64,000 nucleotides of DNA from Streptococcus cuniculipharyngis (GTDB taxonomy: Bacteria > Bacillota > Bacilli > Lactobacillales > Streptococcaceae): positions 1-64,000 of the forward strand of contig NZ_VOHL01000006.1 in assembly GCF_007859195.1 (NCBI RefSeq). The letters run 5' to 3'. Both the position numbers and the translations under genes were made by a program. Below the pieces are notes generated by a model. The model made no database searches. It saw only the letters and a list, made by a program, of their open reading frames with translations, and was not told where the DNA came from. This document shows positions 53,663 to 64,000 of the stretch, one piece after another (the first letter of the stretch is position 1; each line of letters starts with the position of its first letter).

Positions 53663-54450
53663 AAAAGTCCAGTCAATCAATCTACCAGCATTTTCATCCT
53701 AGTGAGAAGCCTTTTATCGATAAAGTCTTTCAGCTTATTGAGAAGATGGAGACTAGTTATAGTTACCAGTTGACGGATTTTTTAGACCCGAGACAACTTA
53801 CTATCGCTAGTAATATTTTAGCCAGTCAGGGAGTTTCCTACTTTCTTTCGACAGCTCTTTGCCCGATGGAGCAAGCTAGGTTAATTATTGCCCCGGATTA
53901 TTATGTTTATCATGCTGAGGATTTTGAAATTTCCTTGGTAGAGATTGACTACCCAAGGAAATTTTCACAATTAACCCATCGTCAGGTGATGGGGGCCTTC
54001 TTGAATCAATCTGGGTTAAAGCGAGGGTTCTTGGGGGATATTTTAGTAGCTGATGGACGGATTCAATGCTTTATTGATAGCAGAAAGTTGCCTTATCTTG
54101 CGCAAGAAGTGACAAGTATTGGACGTTTACCCGTTTCCCTTCGTGAGATTGCTTTTGAGGAGCGTTTAGTGGGGGAATCAGGGCAGGAGCGTTTCATTAT
54201 CAGCTCTAGCCTAAGGTTGGATAAGGTGGTTGCGCAAGTGCTCAAGAAGCCTAGGAGTCAAGTCTTAGCCTTAATTGAGCAGGGACGGGTAAAATGCGAT
54301 CATGCCTTAGTTGATAAGCCCTCATTGGAGCTGGCTATTGGCAGTCTTGTTAGTATTCGTGGCTATGGCCGTTTTCAGATTGAGAAGAGCAAGGGCCTGT
54401 CTAAACAAGGAAAATATAAATTAATCATCAGACAGATGATGTCTAAATAA
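53659..54450 (+). CDS. ylmH: RNA-binding protein YlmH (S4 domain)
   Basis: A 263-aa protein with a C-terminal S4 RNA-binding domain (LRLDKVVAQVLKKPRSQVLALIEQGRVKCDH) and an N-terminal YlmH-specific part (RQVMGAFLNQSGLKRGFLGDILV). Homologues bind ribosomes and take part in rescue of stalled translation. It starts inside the ylmG stop region, and divIVA follows at 10 nt. Confidence 0.93.
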   Translation: MKKSSQSIYQHFHPSEKPFIDKVFQLIEKMETSYSYQLTDFLDPRQLTIASNILASQGVSYFLSTALCPMEQARLIIAPDYYVYHAEDFEISLVEIDYPRKFSQLTHRQVMGAFLNQSGLKRGFLGDILVADGRIQCFIDSRKLPYLAQEVTSIGRLPVSLREIAFEERLVGESGQERFIISSSLRLDKVVAQVLKKPRSQVLALIEQGRVKCDHALVDKPSLELAIGSLVSIRGYGRFQIEKSKGLSKQGKYKLIIRQMMSK

Positions 54451-54460
54451 GGAGAAAATT

Positions 54461-55243
54461 ATGGCACTTACAGCACTTGAAATTAAGGAAAAGACCTTTA
54501 AAGTCAAATTTCGGGGATATAGTGAAGAAGAAGTAAATGAGTTTTTGGATGTTTTGGTAGATGATTATGAAGAGCTTGTTCGTGTAAATCGGGAACAGGA
54601 AAATCGAATCAAAACACTGGAAGAAAAACTAGCCTACTTTGATGATATGAAAGAATCATTGAGTCAGTCAGTTATCTTGGCCCAAGAGACTGCCGAGAAA
54701 GTAAAAACAACTGCTCAGACAGAAGCTACTAATCTAGTTGGTAAGGCAACCAATGATTCTGAACGTTTGCTGGAAGAAGCCAAATTAAAGGCCAATCAGA
54801 TTTTGCGTGATGCAACAGATGAAGCCAAGGTTGTAGCCATTGAAACAGAAGACTTGAAACGTCAGAGTCGTGTTTTCCACCAACGCTTGTTGGCAGCTAT
54901 TGAAGCACAACATAGCTTGATGATGTCGCCAGAATGGAGTGAGCTACTGCAACCAACAGCAGTTTACTTGCAAAATTCAACAGCGGCCTTTAAGGAAGTG
55001 GTGGAGAGTGTTTTGCAAGAACAAATTCCAGAAACGACTGATGAGAATTCTTTGGATGCGACTAGACAATTTACTCCAGATGAAATTGCTGAATTGCAAC
55101 GTCGTATGGAAGAAAGCAACCAGCAATTAGAGGCAGCTCAGGCGGAAGAAAAAAAAGCTGAGCAGGATGTTAAAACTGAGACGGAGGATTTCCGTGCAAC
55201 AGCTGGTGAAACACAAACTTTCAAACTAAATATTGCTGATTAA
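54461..55243 (+). CDS. divIVA: Cell division/polarity protein DivIVA
   Basis: A 260-aa coiled-coil protein that recognises curved membrane at the septum and poles. The N-terminal membrane-binding domain (LTALEIKEKTFKVKFRGYSEEEVNEFLDVLVDDYE) is followed by long coiled coils (about 35-150 and 205-240) and an acidic tail. GGAG is 6-7 nt before the ATG. It ends the division cluster, 240 nt before ileS. Confidence 0.95.
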   Translation: MALTALEIKEKTFKVKFRGYSEEEVNEFLDVLVDDYEELVRVNREQENRIKTLEEKLAYFDDMKESLSQSVILAQETAEKVKTTAQTEATNLVGKATNDSERLLEEAKLKANQILRDATDEAKVVAIETEDLKRQSRVFHQRLLAAIEAQHSLMMSPEWSELLQPTAVYLQNSTAAFKEVVESVLQEQIPETTDENSLDATRQFTPDEIAELQRRMEESNQQLEAAQAEEKKAEQDVKTETEDFRATAGETQTFKLNIAD

Positions 55244-55249
55244 CAAAAA

Positions 55250-55461
55250 CACGATAATCACTTGATATTACTAGCGAGCAGGAGATGGTGGAAGTCCTGT
55301 AATCCCTAAGGTGATTGTTATCATTTTGTATCATTCTGGCTGAACCTTAGTAGGCTAGGACGGTTTGTCCCCGTTATCCGACAATAGAGGGACGGTGTTT
55401 AACATCGTCTGAACAAAGGTGGTACCACGAGCTTTCGTCCTTTTTGGCGGAGCTCTTTTTC
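55250..55461 (+). promoter_or_regulatory. T-box leader of ileS
   Basis: A tRNA-sensing leader. The T-box sequence AAAGGTGGTACCACGA is at 55415-55430. Stem I is closed by GATAATCAC (from 55253) and GTGATTGTTATC (from 55311). The terminator GAGC-TTCGTC / GGCGGA-GCTC, then T6, ends at 55461 and shares bases with the antiterminator. Gene context says tRNA-Ile; an ATC or ATT specifier occurs near 55313-55322, but the exact specifier loop was not resolved. Confidence 0.9.
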
Positions 55462-55482
55462 TATATGTAAAAGGAGACAGAG

Positions 55483-58272
55483 ATGAAATTAAAAGAGACC
55501 CTAAACCTAGGTAAAACAGCCTTTCCCATGCGGGCAGGCCTACCAAATAAAGAACCAGAATGGCAGAAAAAATGGCAAGAGGCTGAGATTTATCAAAAGC
55601 GCCAGCAACTAAATGCTGACAAACCAAGCTTCTTTCTTCATGATGGCCCTCCCTATGCCAATGGTAATATCCATGTCGGCCACGCCCTTAATAAAATCTC
55701 TAAGGATATTATTACCCGTTCCAAGTCCATGATGGGCTACCGTGCTCCCTTTGTTCCTGGCTGGGATACACACGGTTTGCCAATCGAGCAGGTTTTGGCC
55801 AAACAAGGGGTCAAGCGTAAGGAAATGGACTTGGCTGATTACTTGAAGATGTGTCGGGATTATGCCCTTAGTCAGGTTGACAAACAACGTGAGGATTTCA
55901 AACGTTTGGGTGTCGCTGGTGATTGGGAAAATCCTTACGTTACCCTGACGCCAGATTTTGAAGCGGCACAAATCCGTGTCTTTGGAGCCATGGCAGATAA
56001 GGGCTATATCTACCGTGGTGCTAAGCCAGTTTACTGGTCTTGGTCATCAGAGTCAGCCCTTGCTGAGGCTGAAATTGAATATCATGATTTGGTATCAACC
56101 TCACTTTATTACGCTAACCGTGTTAAAGATGGCAAAGGGGTACTTGATACCAACACCTACATCGTGGTTTGGACAACAACACCATTTACCATCACGGCTT
56201 CTCGAGGGTTGACGGTTGGTCCTGATTTTGATTATGTAGTGGTCAAACCTGCCAATGATAGCCGTCAATTTTTGGTGGCAGCTGAGCTGCTCAATTCATT
56301 AGCAGAACGCTTTGGCTGGCAAGATGTGACCGTGGTTGCAACCCATCAAGGTAAGGCCCTAGACCGTATTGTGACCGAACACCCTTGGGACACCGCCGTT
56401 GAGGAATTGGTCATGAATGGTGACCATGTCACTCTGGATTCTGGTACTGGTGTGGTTCACACGGCGCCTGGTTTTGGTGAAGACGACTACAATGTGGGTA
56501 TCAAGTATGGCTTGGAAGTTGCCGTGACAGTTGATGAACGTGGCTTGATGAATGAGGCTGCTGGTCCCGATTTCCAAGGACAATTTTATGATAAGGTCGT
56601 GCCAACAGTGGTGGACAAGTTAGGTGATTTGCTGCTGGCTCAAGAAGAAATCTCCCATTCTTACCCATTTGACTGGCGGACTAAAAAGCCAATCATCTGG
56701 CGTGCCGTACCGCAATGGTTTGCCTCAGTCTCAAAATTCCGTGAAGATATTTTATCTGAAATTGACAAGGTTAATTTTTACCCAGCTTGGGGTAAAACCC
56801 GCCTTTACAATATGATTCGTGACCGTGGTGACTGGGTTATTTCCCGTCAACGTAACTGGGGAGTGCCTTTGCCAATCTTCTATGCTGAAGATGGCACGGC
56901 TATCATGACCAAGGAAGTGACTGACCATGTGGCTAAGCTCTTTGAAGAGCATGGTTCAATTATCTGGTGGGAGCGTGAGGCTAAAGAACTCTTGCCAACA
57001 GGCTTTAGTCATCCAGGGTCACCAAATGGTGAGTTTAGCAAGGAAACAGACATCATGGACGTTTGGTTTGACTCAGGGTCATCATGGAATGGGGTCATGA
57101 ATACGCGTCCTAACCTTGGCTACCCAGCTGACCTCTACCTTGAAGGAAGTGACCAGTATCGTGGTTGGTTTAACTCATCCTTGATTACCTCAGTCGCGGT
57201 TAATGGCCATGCCCCATACAAGTCAATCCTGTCACAAGGCTTTGTCCTTGACGGTAAAGGTGAAAAAATGTCTAAATCTAAAGGTAACATCATCTCACCA
57301 AATGATGTGGCCAAGCAGTACGGGGCAGAAATTCTCCGTTTGTGGGTGACCTCAGTGGATACCAGTAATGATGTGCGTGTGTCAATGGATATCCTTGGTC
57401 AGGTGTCTGAAACCTACCGTAAGATTCGTAATACCCTGCGTTTCTTGCTAGCCAATACGTCAGACTTTAACCCAACAACAGATAAGGTGGCCTATGCAGA
57501 CCTGCGTGCGGTTGATAAATACATGACCATTAAATTTAACCAGCTGGTGGCTAGCATTAACCAAGCCTATGATAGCTACGATTTCATGGCTATCTACAAG
57601 GCTGTTGTTAATTTTGTAACTGTTGACTTATCAGCTTTCTACCTTGATTTTGCCAAGGACGTGGTTTATATTGAAGCGGCGGATAGTCTAGCTCGTCGCC
57701 AAATGCAAACTGTTTTCTATGATATCTTGGTTAAAATTACCCAACTCTTAACACCAATCCTACCTCATACGGCTGAGGAAATCTGGTCCTACCTAGAGCA
57801 TGAAGCGGCTGAATTTGTCCAATTAACCGAAATGCCTGTGGCAGAAAGTTTTGCCAACCAAGAGACCATTTTAGCAGAATGGGAAGCCTTCTTGACCTTC
57901 CGTACCCAGGCTCAAAAAGCCTTGGAGGAGGCCCGTAATGCTAAACTCATCGGAAAATCACTAGAAGCTCATTTGACGGTCTATGCTAGTGAAGCGGTGA
58001 AAACTATGTTGGCAGCCTTGGATTCTGATTTGGCGCAACTACTGATTGTGTCTCAATTAACCGTGACGGATGAGCCGGCCCCAGCAGATGCCCTTAGCTT
58101 TGAAGGTCTCGCCTTTAGCGTTGCCCATGCCAGTGGTCAAGTTTGTGACCGTTGTCGTCGCGTTGATGAAACGACAGCAGAGCGAACCTACCAAGCCACT
58201 GTTTGTGACCACTGTGCTGAGATTCTTGAAACCCATTTTGCTGCAGCAGTGGCTCAAGGATTTGAAGCTTAA
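55483..58272 (+). CDS. ileS: Isoleucyl-tRNA synthetase
   Basis: A class I synthetase of 929 aa that charges tRNA-Ile. It has the HIGH-type motif [14 protein letters not shown], the CP1 editing domain ([14 protein letters not shown]), KMSKS in [10 protein letters not shown], the anticodon-binding region and a C-terminal zinc finger (CDRCRR...CDHC). The bacterial type-1 form is indicated by the C-terminal zinc site. Expression is set by the upstream T-box in response to uncharged tRNA-Ile. A terminator follows. Confidence 0.97.
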   Translation: MKLKETLNLGKTAFPMRAGLPNKEPEWQKKWQEAEIYQKRQQLNADKPSFFLHDGPPYANGNIHVGHALNKISKDIITRSKSMMGYRAPFVPGWDTHGLPIEQVLAKQGVKRKEMDLADYLKMCRDYALSQVDKQREDFKRLGVAGDWENPYVTLTPDFEAAQIRVFGAMADKGYIYRGAKPVYWSWSSESALAEAEIEYHDLVSTSLYYANRVKDGKGVLDTNTYIVVWTTTPFTITASRGLTVGPDFDYVVVKPANDSRQFLVAAELLNSLAERFGWQDVTVVATHQGKALDRIVTEHPWDTAVEELVMNGDHVTLDSGTGVVHTAPGFGEDDYNVGIKYGLEVAVTVDERGLMNEAAGPDFQGQFYDKVVPTVVDKLGDLLLAQEEISHSYPFDWRTKKPIIWRAVPQWFASVSKFREDILSEIDKVNFYPAWGKTRLYNMIRDRGDWVISRQRNWGVPLPIFYAEDGTAIMTKEVTDHVAKLFEEHGSIIWWEREAKELLPTGFSHPGSPNGEFSKETDIMDVWFDSGSSWNGVMNTRPNLGYPADLYLEGSDQYRGWFNSSLITSVAVNGHAPYKSILSQGFVLDGKGEKMSKSKGNIISPNDVAKQYGAEILRLWVTSVDTSNDVRVSMDILGQVSETYRKIRNTLRFLLANTSDFNPTTDKVAYADLRAVDKYMTIKFNQLVASINQAYDSYDFMAIYKAVVNFVTVDLSAFYLDFAKDVVYIEAADSLARRQMQTVFYDILVKITQLLTPILPHTAEEIWSYLEHEAAEFVQLTEMPVAESFANQETILAEWEAFLTFRTQAQKALEEARNAKLIGKSLEAHLTVYASEAVKTMLAALDSDLAQLLIVSQLTVTDEPAPADALSFEGLAFSVAHASGQVCDRCRRVDETTAERTYQATVCDHCAEILETHFAAAVAQGFEA

Positions 58273-58280
58273 GTTTAAAT

Positions 58281-58314
58281 AAAACTGATTAGAACAAGCT
58301 AATCAGTTTTTTCT
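58281..58314 (+). terminator. Intrinsic terminator of ileS
   Basis: AAAACTGATTAG-AACAAG-CTAATCAGTTTTTT. Confidence 0.93.
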
Positions 58315-58331
58315 TGTTTTCAATTTTCTTT

Positions 58332-58339
58332 TTCGAATA
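58332..58339 (+). promoter_or_regulatory. SigX (ComX) CIN-box of coiA
   Basis: TTCGAATA fits the TNCGAATA late-competence consensus, preceded by a T-rich tract and followed by AAAGGAG and the coiA start. Confidence 0.8.
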
Positions 58340-58363
58340 ATCAAACGAAAGGAGAACTTGAAG

Positions 58364-59338
58364 ATGTTAGTAGCCTTAAATGAAAAACAGGAGTTGATTA
58401 ATTTATTGGTTGATCCAGTTCCGCATTCGATCCATTTGACTTGTCCGGGCTGTAGGCGGGCGGTTACTGTAAAAAATGGTCCCGTTATGCGGGCGCATTT
58501 TGCCCATAAACGATTGGAAGATTGTCATCTATTTACTGAAAATGAAAGTCAGGAGCACTTGTCTTTGAAGGCAAAACTTTACCGTTCCTTGTCCTTAAAT
58601 CATTCGGTCAAGGTTGAGGCTATCTTGCCAGAAGTGGGACAAATCGCTGACTTGTTGGTTGGCGACCATTTGGCTTTGGAGGTGCAGTGTAGCCGTCTGT
58701 CTGTGGAACGTTTACGCCAAAGAACCCTTGCCTATCAAGAGCAGGGCTATCAGGTACGTTGGCTCTTGGGTAAAAAACTGTGGCTGACAGACAAGCTGTC
58801 TGAACTGCACAAACAATTCCTTTATTTTTCCAATAACATGGGCTTTCACCTGTGGGAACTGGATGATGACAAGTCCTTGTTACGCTTGAAATATTTGATT
58901 TACCAAGACCTCAAGGGAAGGGTTCATTATTTGGAGAAAACTCAGCCTTTAAGCGAGACTAGCCTGACCTTTTTACGTCTTCCTTTTTTGAAACAAGCCC
59001 TGTCCACTTATCAGCGTCCCATGGACAAAAACCTCTTGCTTTATATTCAAAAACAACTTTATTACGGTCAGGGCAAATGGCTCAAAAAGCAAGAAGAGGC
59101 TTATAAGGCCGGGGACAATCTCTTGACTTGGTCAGTAGAAGATTTTTACCCCCAGTTGCGGCCTGTGACCTCTAGCAGTGGCTTTTGTCAGATTGGCAAG
59201 GATTTATCCAATTTTTATCAGAATTTCGCGGCTTATTATGCCAAAGAACAAGATAAAAGCCAGCAGATGCTTTATCCACCAGCCTTTTATAAACAGCAAA
59301 GACAACTTGCTCAGCCTGACGTTAGTTGCGAAAGGTAG
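58364..59338 (+). CDS. coiA: Competence protein CoiA
   Basis: A 324-aa late competence protein needed for recombination of taken-up DNA in streptococci. It has an N-terminal zinc-ribbon-like region (CPGCRRAV, then HFAHKRLEDC) and a nuclease-like core (IADLLVGDHLALEVQCS, with the D...ExQ arrangement of PD-(D/E)XK relatives). ATG 58364 is chosen over TTG 58358 because AAAGGAG gives 9-nt spacing. A CIN-box precedes it. Its 3' end overlaps the convergent FlaR-like gene by 28 nt. Confidence 0.93.
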   Translation: MLVALNEKQELINLLVDPVPHSIHLTCPGCRRAVTVKNGPVMRAHFAHKRLEDCHLFTENESQEHLSLKAKLYRSLSLNHSVKVEAILPEVGQIADLLVGDHLALEVQCSRLSVERLRQRTLAYQEQGYQVRWLLGKKLWLTDKLSELHKQFLYFSNNMGFHLWELDDDKSLLRLKYLIYQDLKGRVHYLEKTQPLSETSLTFLRLPFLKQALSTYQRPMDKNLLLYIQKQLYYGQGKWLKKQEEAYKAGDNLLTWSVEDFYPQLRPVTSSSGFCQIGKDLSNFYQNFAAYYAKEQDKSQQMLYPPAFYKQQRQLAQPDVSCER

Positions 59339-59823
59339 CCATCAATCGCCTTCTGACTGTTTAAGATAAGGACCTTGTCACCATAGGTTTGGGCAATGTG
59401 TTGATAATTGGCCTTGTGTTTTTGGTTTCGTCCATCCCACCAAATCCACTTGGTAAAGGCCCAGTCTAGTTTTTCTAGACAGCCATCAGCCATGTCAGGT
59501 CTTGTTTTGCCCTTGTAACTTAGGTAGCGTTTGAGAACACGGTAATAGGTACGATAGGCAGGGAAGAGGAGCATGATAATGATATCGGCTTGAGCCAGTC
59601 GTTCTTGATAGTAGGTCTCGCTATAATTTCCTTCAATCAGCCAGTCATCTTCTTGGAGAATGGGCTTGACCAGTTGTCTAAAATCGCTACAACTTCTTTC
59701 TTGCCAGTTGGGGAGAAAATGAAGGCGGTCAAGGTGTGTCACAGGAATTGCATCGTGTTGTCCTAACTGCCTAGCCAGGCTGGATTTGCCTGAGCCACTG
59801 TAGCCAATAATGGCAATTTTCAT
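59311..59823 (-). CDS. FlaR-like P-loop kinase (topology modulation protein)
   Basis: A 170-aa P-loop NTPase with Walker A GYSGSGKSSL at residues 7-16 and an adenylate-kinase-like layout (WLIEGNYSETYYQERLAQADIIIML). Annotated widely as DNA topology modulation protein FlaR, a name based on an old phenotype; the real substrate is unknown and may be a small molecule. It converges on and overlaps the end of coiA. Confidence 0.87.
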   Translation of the reverse strand: MKIAIIGYSGSGKSSLARQLGQHDAIPVTHLDRLHFLPNWQERSCSDFRQLVKPILQEDDWLIEGNYSETYYQERLAQADIIIMLLFPAYRTYYRVLKRYLSYKGKTRPDMADGCLEKLDWAFTKWIWWDGRNQKHKANYQHIAQTYGDKVLILNSQKAIDGYLSQLTSG

Positions 59824-59908
59824 TTGATTTCCCCCTTAGTTTGGTTTAGTTTGTCCATTATAGCATGATTTATGGTAGAATGAAAAGAAAAGATAAAAGG
59901 AGAGCATG

Positions 59909-61711
59909 ATGTCAGATAATCGTAGCCATTTAGAAGAACAATATACTTGGGATTTGTCAACGATTTTTCCCACTGATCAGGCTTGGGAAGAAGCCTATGC
60001 TGATTTGACCAAAGATGTGGAAGCAGCAGCTGATTTTGCTGGTCATCTTTTGGAATCGAGCCAGCGTCTTTTAGAGATTACCACTATTTATATGGATTTG
60101 TCACGTCGTTTGGAAACCCTCTACGTCTATGCCCATATGAAAAATGATCAAGACACAACGGTGGCCTACTACCAAGAATTAGAAGCCAAGGCCAATGGTC
60201 TTTATAGCAAGTATGGTCAGGTTTTCTCTTTCTATGAGCCAGAATTTATGACCCTGTCACAGGATCGCTATGAAACTTTCTTGCAAGAAACCCCAGAATT
60301 GGCAGCCTATGCCCATTACTTTGAACGGCTTTTTAAACAAAAAGAACATGTTCTTTCCCAAGCAGAAGAGGAGCTCTTAGCGGGTGCTTCTGAAATCTTT
60401 GGTGGGGCCAGTGAAACCTTTGGCGTTTTAGACAATGCGGATATTCAGTTTCCGGTCATCAAGGACGAGGAGGGCAATGACGTTGAAATCACTCACGGCA
60501 ACTATATTCGCCTTTTGGAATCAAAAGACCGTGAGGTCAGAAAAAATGCCTATGAGGCCCTTTATAGTGTCTATGAGCAATTCCAACATACCTATGCCAA
60601 GACCTTGCAGACCAATGTCAAGGTACAAAATTTCAAGGCTAAGGTTCGCCGTTTCAGTTCAGCTCGTGAGGCTTCCCTAGCAGCCAACTTTATCCCAGAA
60701 AGTGTTTATGATACCCTGCTTGAAGCGGTCAATGCCCATCTTCCCTTATTACACCGCTATGTTAAATTGCGTCAAAAAGCCTTGGGTCTGACCGATTTGA
60801 AAATGTATGATTTGGCGACACCCTTGTCAAGTGATGAGCAACAGATTACCTATGAGGAAGCCTTGGCCAAGTCTGAGGAAGTACTAGCCATTTTTGGTCA
60901 GGATTATAGCGACCGGGTGAAACGTGCTTTCAATGAGCGGTGGATTGATGTTCATGTTAATAAAGGCAAGCGGTCAGGGGCTTACTCAGGTGGTTCTTAT
61001 GACACCAATGCCTTTATGCTGCTCAACTGGCAGGATAACTTGGACAATCTTTATACACTGGTGCATGAAACAGGGCACAGCCTACATTCGACCTTTACCC
61101 GTGAAAATCAACCCTATGTCTATGGTGATTACAGCCTCTTCTTGGCCGAGATTGCCTCAACAACCAATGAGAATATCCTAACCGAAACGCTTTTAAAAGA
61201 AGCCACCAATGATAAGGAACGCTTTGCCATTCTCAATAATTACCTTGATGGTTTCCGTGGCACCGTTTTTCGTCAGACCCAGTTTGCTGAATTTGAACAT
61301 GCCATTCATTTGGCAGACCAAAATGGCGAGGTTCTAACCAGTGATTACCTCAATAAGCTCTACGCTGAACTCAATGAGAAGTATTATGGTCTCAAAAAAG
61401 AGGACAACCATTATATCCAGTATGAGTGGGCGAGAATTCCGCATTTTTACTACAATTACTACGTTTATCAATATGCAACAGGTTTTGCAGCGGCTAGCTA
61501 TCTGGCGGAGAAAATTGTTCATGGCACACAGGAAGACAAGGACAAGTACCTTGACTATCTCAAGGCGGGTAACTCTGACTATTCGCTCAATGTCATTGCT
61601 AAAGCAGGAGTGGATATGACCACGGTTGATTACCTCAATGCTGCTTTCAAGGTCTTTGAAGCTCGCCTCAATGAGTTGGAAGAACTAGTGGAAAAAGGCG
61701 TTCATCTTTAA
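59909..61711 (+). CDS. pepF: Oligoendopeptidase F
   Basis: A cytoplasmic M3-family zinc metallopeptidase of about 600 aa that cleaves oligopeptides, including peptide signals and imported nutrients. The zinc site is [11 protein letters not shown] (HExxH), with the third ligand in [14 protein letters not shown] 59909 is preferred over 59906 for better spacing from AAGGAG. A terminator follows. It lies between coiA and uvrC; a competence link is not shown. Confidence 0.95.
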   Translation: MSDNRSHLEEQYTWDLSTIFPTDQAWEEAYADLTKDVEAAADFAGHLLESSQRLLEITTIYMDLSRRLETLYVYAHMKNDQDTTVAYYQELEAKANGLYSKYGQVFSFYEPEFMTLSQDRYETFLQETPELAAYAHYFERLFKQKEHVLSQAEEELLAGASEIFGGASETFGVLDNADIQFPVIKDEEGNDVEITHGNYIRLLESKDREVRKNAYEALYSVYEQFQHTYAKTLQTNVKVQNFKAKVRRFSSAREASLAANFIPESVYDTLLEAVNAHLPLLHRYVKLRQKALGLTDLKMYDLATPLSSDEQQITYEEALAKSEEVLAIFGQDYSDRVKRAFNERWIDVHVNKGKRSGAYSGGSYDTNAFMLLNWQDNLDNLYTLVHETGHSLHSTFTRENQPYVYGDYSLFLAEIASTTNENILTETLLKEATNDKERFAILNNYLDGFRGTVFRQTQFAEFEHAIHLADQNGEVLTSDYLNKLYAELNEKYYGLKKEDNHYIQYEWARIPHFYYNYYVYQYATGFAAASYLAEKIVHGTQEDKDKYLDYLKAGNSDYSLNVIAKAGVDMTTVDYLNAAFKVFEARLNELEELVEKGVHL

Positions 61712-61717
61712 GCAAAG

Positions 61718-61747
61718 AAAGAACTGGCTCTGTTCCAGTTCTTTTTG
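61718..61747 (+). terminator. Intrinsic terminator of pepF
   Basis: AAAGAACTGG / CCAGTTCTTT with a 7-nt loop, then T-rich. Confidence 0.88.
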
Positions 61748-61826
61748 TGTGCTAATGAAACGCAGAATGATAGGGCCAGTTGCTCAAAATGCTCCCTATC
61801 TTGTTTGGGAGTCAAGGTGTTTGATA

Positions 61827-61855
61827 TTGAATGATTGGTTAGTAAGTTGTATAAT
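61827..61855 (+). promoter_or_regulatory. Promoter of uvrC, -10 box 7 nt before the ATG
   Basis: TTGAAT at 61827-61832, a 17-nt spacer, and TATAAT at 61850-61855, then AACATAT and ATG 61863. No Shine-Dalgarno is present. Confidence 0.75.
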
Positions 61856-61862
61856 AACATAT

Positions 61863-63638
61863 ATGAATCAACTCATTAAACACAAACTAGAGCTTTTGCC
61901 CAATCAGCCGGGTTGCTATCTACATAAGGATAGGACTGGTAGCATTATTTATGTGGGGAAGGCAAAAAATCTGAAAAATCGTGTGCGTTCTTATTTTAGA
62001 GGTAGTCATGATACCAAGACGGAATTACTAGTGTCAGAAATCGTTGATTTTGAGTATATCGTGACTACCTCCAATATTGAGGCCTTGCTCTTGGAGATTA
62101 ACCTCATTCAAGAGCACCAACCTAAGTTTAACATCAAGCTCAAGGACGATAAATCTTATCCTTTCATCAAGATTACTAAGGAAAAATACCCCCGCTTGTT
62201 GATTACCCGTCAGGTTAAAAAAGATGATGGCCTTTATTTTGGGCCTTATCCAGATAGTACGGCGGCTAATGACATCAAAAAACTTTTAGATCGGATTTTT
62301 CCTTTTAAGAAATGCAAGAATCCTGCCAATAAGGTTTGTTTTTACTATCATCTCGGGCAATGTTCTGCTCATACTGTCTGCCAGACGGATCAGGTCTACT
62401 ATGAAAGCATGATTGACGATGTGAAACATTTTCTTAATGGACAGGATGATAAAATTGTCAATCAATTGAAGGAGAAAATGCAGGCAGCTGCCAATCAAAT
62501 GGCGTTTGAGCGAGCAGCCGAGTATCGAGATTTGATTTCAGCAGTGGCTACCCTGCGGACCAAGCAACGGGTTATGCACCAAGACATGATGGACCGAGAT
62601 ATTTTTGGTTATGCTGTCAAAAACGGTTGGATGTGTGTGCAGGTGCTTTTTGTTCGTCAGGGGAAATTGATTCAGCGAGATGTTAATCTTTTTCCCTATT
62701 ACAATGAGGCCGAGGAAGATTTTTTAACCTATTTAGGGCAGTTTTATCAAGATAGTCGTCACCTCATGCCGCAAGAAATTTTTATTCCCAGCGATATTGA
62801 TGACAGTTTGGTTGCTGCCTTGGTGACGAGTAAGGTCATCAAGCCCCAACGGGGAGAGAAAAAACAATTGGTCAATTTGGCCACCAAGAATGCCCAAGTC
62901 AGTTTGCAGCAGAAATTTGATTTACTAGAGAAGGATTTTCAAAAAACACAAGGAGCTGTGGACAATCTCGGTCGGCTCTTGGGGATTGCTAGTCCCCGTC
63001 GGATTGAGGCCTTTGATAATTCCAATATCATGGGAACCAGTCCAGTGTCTGCCATGGTGGTTTTTGTTGATGGTAAGCCTAGCAAGAAAGATTATCGCAA
63101 ATATAAGATTAAGACAGTGGTAGGGGCGGATGATTATGCTTCGATGCGAGAAGTGCTTCGTCGTCGTTATGGCCGAGTGAAACGTGAAGGCTTGATTCCT
63201 CCTGATTTGATTATTATTGACGGGGGGCAAGGGCAGGTTAATGTGGCTAAGTCAGTCATTTATGATGAGTTGCAGCTGACCATTCCCATTGCTGGTCTGC
63301 AAAAAAATGACAGGCACGAAACGCATGATCTGCTTTTTGGTAATCCCTTGACAGTTGTAGATTTGCCACGCCAATCCCAGGAATTTTTCCTCCTTCATCG
63401 GATTCAGGATGAGGTCCACCGCTTTGCCATTACCTTTCATCGTCAAGTCCGGTCGAAAAATTCCTTTGCCTCCCGCCTGGATGGGGTAGCGGGTCTAGGT
63501 CCTAAACGCAAACAGACCTTGCTCAAAAGCTTTAAGAGCATGACGGCCATCCAAGAGGCTAGTGTGGAAGATTTAGTTAAGGCAGGTCTCCCCCAGAAGG
63601 TGGCAGAAAGCCTATACTGGCATCTGCGGCAAGAATAA
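61863..63638 (+). CDS. uvrC: Excinuclease ABC subunit C
   Basis: The nuclease of nucleotide excision repair that cuts on both sides of a lesion. The 591-aa product has a GIY-YIG domain ([21 protein letters not shown]), a Cys-containing linker, a UVR domain ([23 protein letters not shown]), an RNase H-like nuclease domain ([11 protein letters not shown]) and C-terminal HhH motifs ([16 protein letters not shown]). The start is set by homology at 61863; the frame runs 38 codons further upstream through the promoter. The mRNA should be leaderless. Confidence 0.95.
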   Translation: MNQLIKHKLELLPNQPGCYLHKDRTGSIIYVGKAKNLKNRVRSYFRGSHDTKTELLVSEIVDFEYIVTTSNIEALLLEINLIQEHQPKFNIKLKDDKSYPFIKITKEKYPRLLITRQVKKDDGLYFGPYPDSTAANDIKKLLDRIFPFKKCKNPANKVCFYYHLGQCSAHTVCQTDQVYYESMIDDVKHFLNGQDDKIVNQLKEKMQAAANQMAFERAAEYRDLISAVATLRTKQRVMHQDMMDRDIFGYAVKNGWMCVQVLFVRQGKLIQRDVNLFPYYNEAEEDFLTYLGQFYQDSRHLMPQEIFIPSDIDDSLVAALVTSKVIKPQRGEKKQLVNLATKNAQVSLQQKFDLLEKDFQKTQGAVDNLGRLLGIASPRRIEAFDNSNIMGTSPVSAMVVFVDGKPSKKDYRKYKIKTVVGADDYASMREVLRRRYGRVKREGLIPPDLIIIDGGQGQVNVAKSVIYDELQLTIPIAGLQKNDRHETHDLLFGNPLTVVDLPRQSQEFFLLHRIQDEVHRFAITFHRQVRSKNSFASRLDGVAGLGPKRKQTLLKSFKSMTAIQEASVEDLVKAGLPQKVAESLYWHLRQE

Positions 63639-63705
63639 CTGGGTTGGTAGTTTTCCTGAGACTAGTTTTATGTTACAATAACAGTAGAATAGAAGAGGTG
63701 ACCAG

Positions 63706-64000
63706 ATGAAATTTTTAGAATTGAATAAAAAACGTCATGCCACGAGGACTTTCAATAATCAGCCAATTGATTTGGCAGATGTGAAAACCGCCATTGAGAT
63801 TGCCACTTTGGCACCAAGTGCTCATAATATTCAGTCTTGGCAGTTTGCCATTGTTAAGGACAAAAAGGCTGAGCTAGCTGAAATCATGTATGGTCACAAT
63901 CGTCAACAGGCCCTGGATGCCCAGTATGTGATTGCCGTTTTCAGTGATACAGACCTGGTTAATCGTGCCAATCGGATTGCTCGCCACGGGGTCAATCAGA
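63706..64000 (+). CDS. Nitroreductase family protein (3' end outside window)
   Basis: The first 98 codons of an FMN-dependent nitroreductase: MKFLELNKKRHATRTFNNQPI, with the FMN-binding RHATR start, and APSAHNIQSWQFAIV, the APS-xN-xQPW-like loop. The ribosome site GAGGTG and a -10 TACAAT (63673) precede it. It reduces quinones or nitro compounds with NAD(P)H in characterised relatives; the substrate here is unknown. Confidence 0.88.
   Translation, partial: MKFLELNKKRHATRTFNNQPIDLADVKTAIEIATLAPSAHNIQSWQFAIVKDKKAELAEIMYGHNRQQALDAQYVIAVFSDTDLVNRANRIARHGVNQ

Overview
The window is a continuous stretch of Streptococcus chromosome; the species cannot be fixed from sequence alone. Evidence for the genus: a tmRNA encoding the tag AKNNTSYALAA, LPXTG-type surface proteins, SigX/ComX CIN-boxes (TACGAATA, TTCGAATA), a CiaR-type small RNA, a four-S1-domain RpsA, and the gene order typA-DUF3165-murD-murG-divIB-ftsA-ftsZ-ylmEFGH-divIVA-ileS. 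Both edges cut genes: a repeat-rich LPXTG protein on the left and a nitroreductase on the right.

Layout. 1-8.3 kb: surface and nutrient genes (LPXTG repeat protein, msrB, an alpha/beta hydrolase, an amidase with an orphan amino-acid permease, ung, a wall-anchored 5'-nucleotidase). 8.3-18.3 kb: plsY diverges from parE; between parE and parC lies an accessory block with a two-gene BcgI-like restriction-modification system and two genes of unknown function. 18.3-24 kb: DUF2969 gene, tRNA-Tyr and tRNA-Gln, rpsA, a TVP38-family membrane protein, ssrA, a lipoprotein, tRNA-Arg and a GntR-ABC export operon. 24-36 kb: dnaE, pfkA, pyk, a decayed class III fructose-1,6-bisphosphatase, a signal-peptidase homologue that appears to lack its catalytic dyad, glmS, a zinc-ribbon protein and polA. 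36-43 kb: a CoA-binding protein, perR, a DUF975 protein, tgt, a 360-nt gap that appears to carry two small RNA genes, an orphan TrpX-like binding protein, the prepilin peptidase comC (CIN-box), dpr (PerR box), yqgQ-glcK-rhodanese. 43-58 kb: typA, then the cell-wall and division cluster ending in T-box-controlled ileS. 58-64 kb: coiA (CIN-box), a FlaR-like kinase, pepF, uvrC and the partial nitroreductase.

How the parts connect. PerR and a likely target (dpr) are both here, as are two late competence genes with SigX boxes. Glycolysis genes pfkA and pyk sit beside a destroyed gluconeogenic FBPase. The division genes form a nearly continuous unit, with an internal terminator and a new promoter before ftsA.

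Most notable: (1) a CiaR-type small RNA after tgt whose single-stranded part is complementary to a Shine-Dalgarno plus AUG, followed by a second, unnamed terminator-ended RNA; (2) a recurring arrangement in which a -10 box sits 6-8 nt before the start codon with no Shine-Dalgarno (plsY, TVP38 gene, polA, yqgQ, uvrC; similar at comC), predicting leaderless mRNAs; (3) an A6 tract that puts the best start codon of the restriction specificity subunit out of frame by one base; (4) the fbp pseudogene; (5) the signal-peptidase homologue without Ser/Lys; (6) an LPLTA rather than LPXTG sorting signal on the 5'-nucleotidase. No CRISPR array, insertion sequence or prophage was seen.
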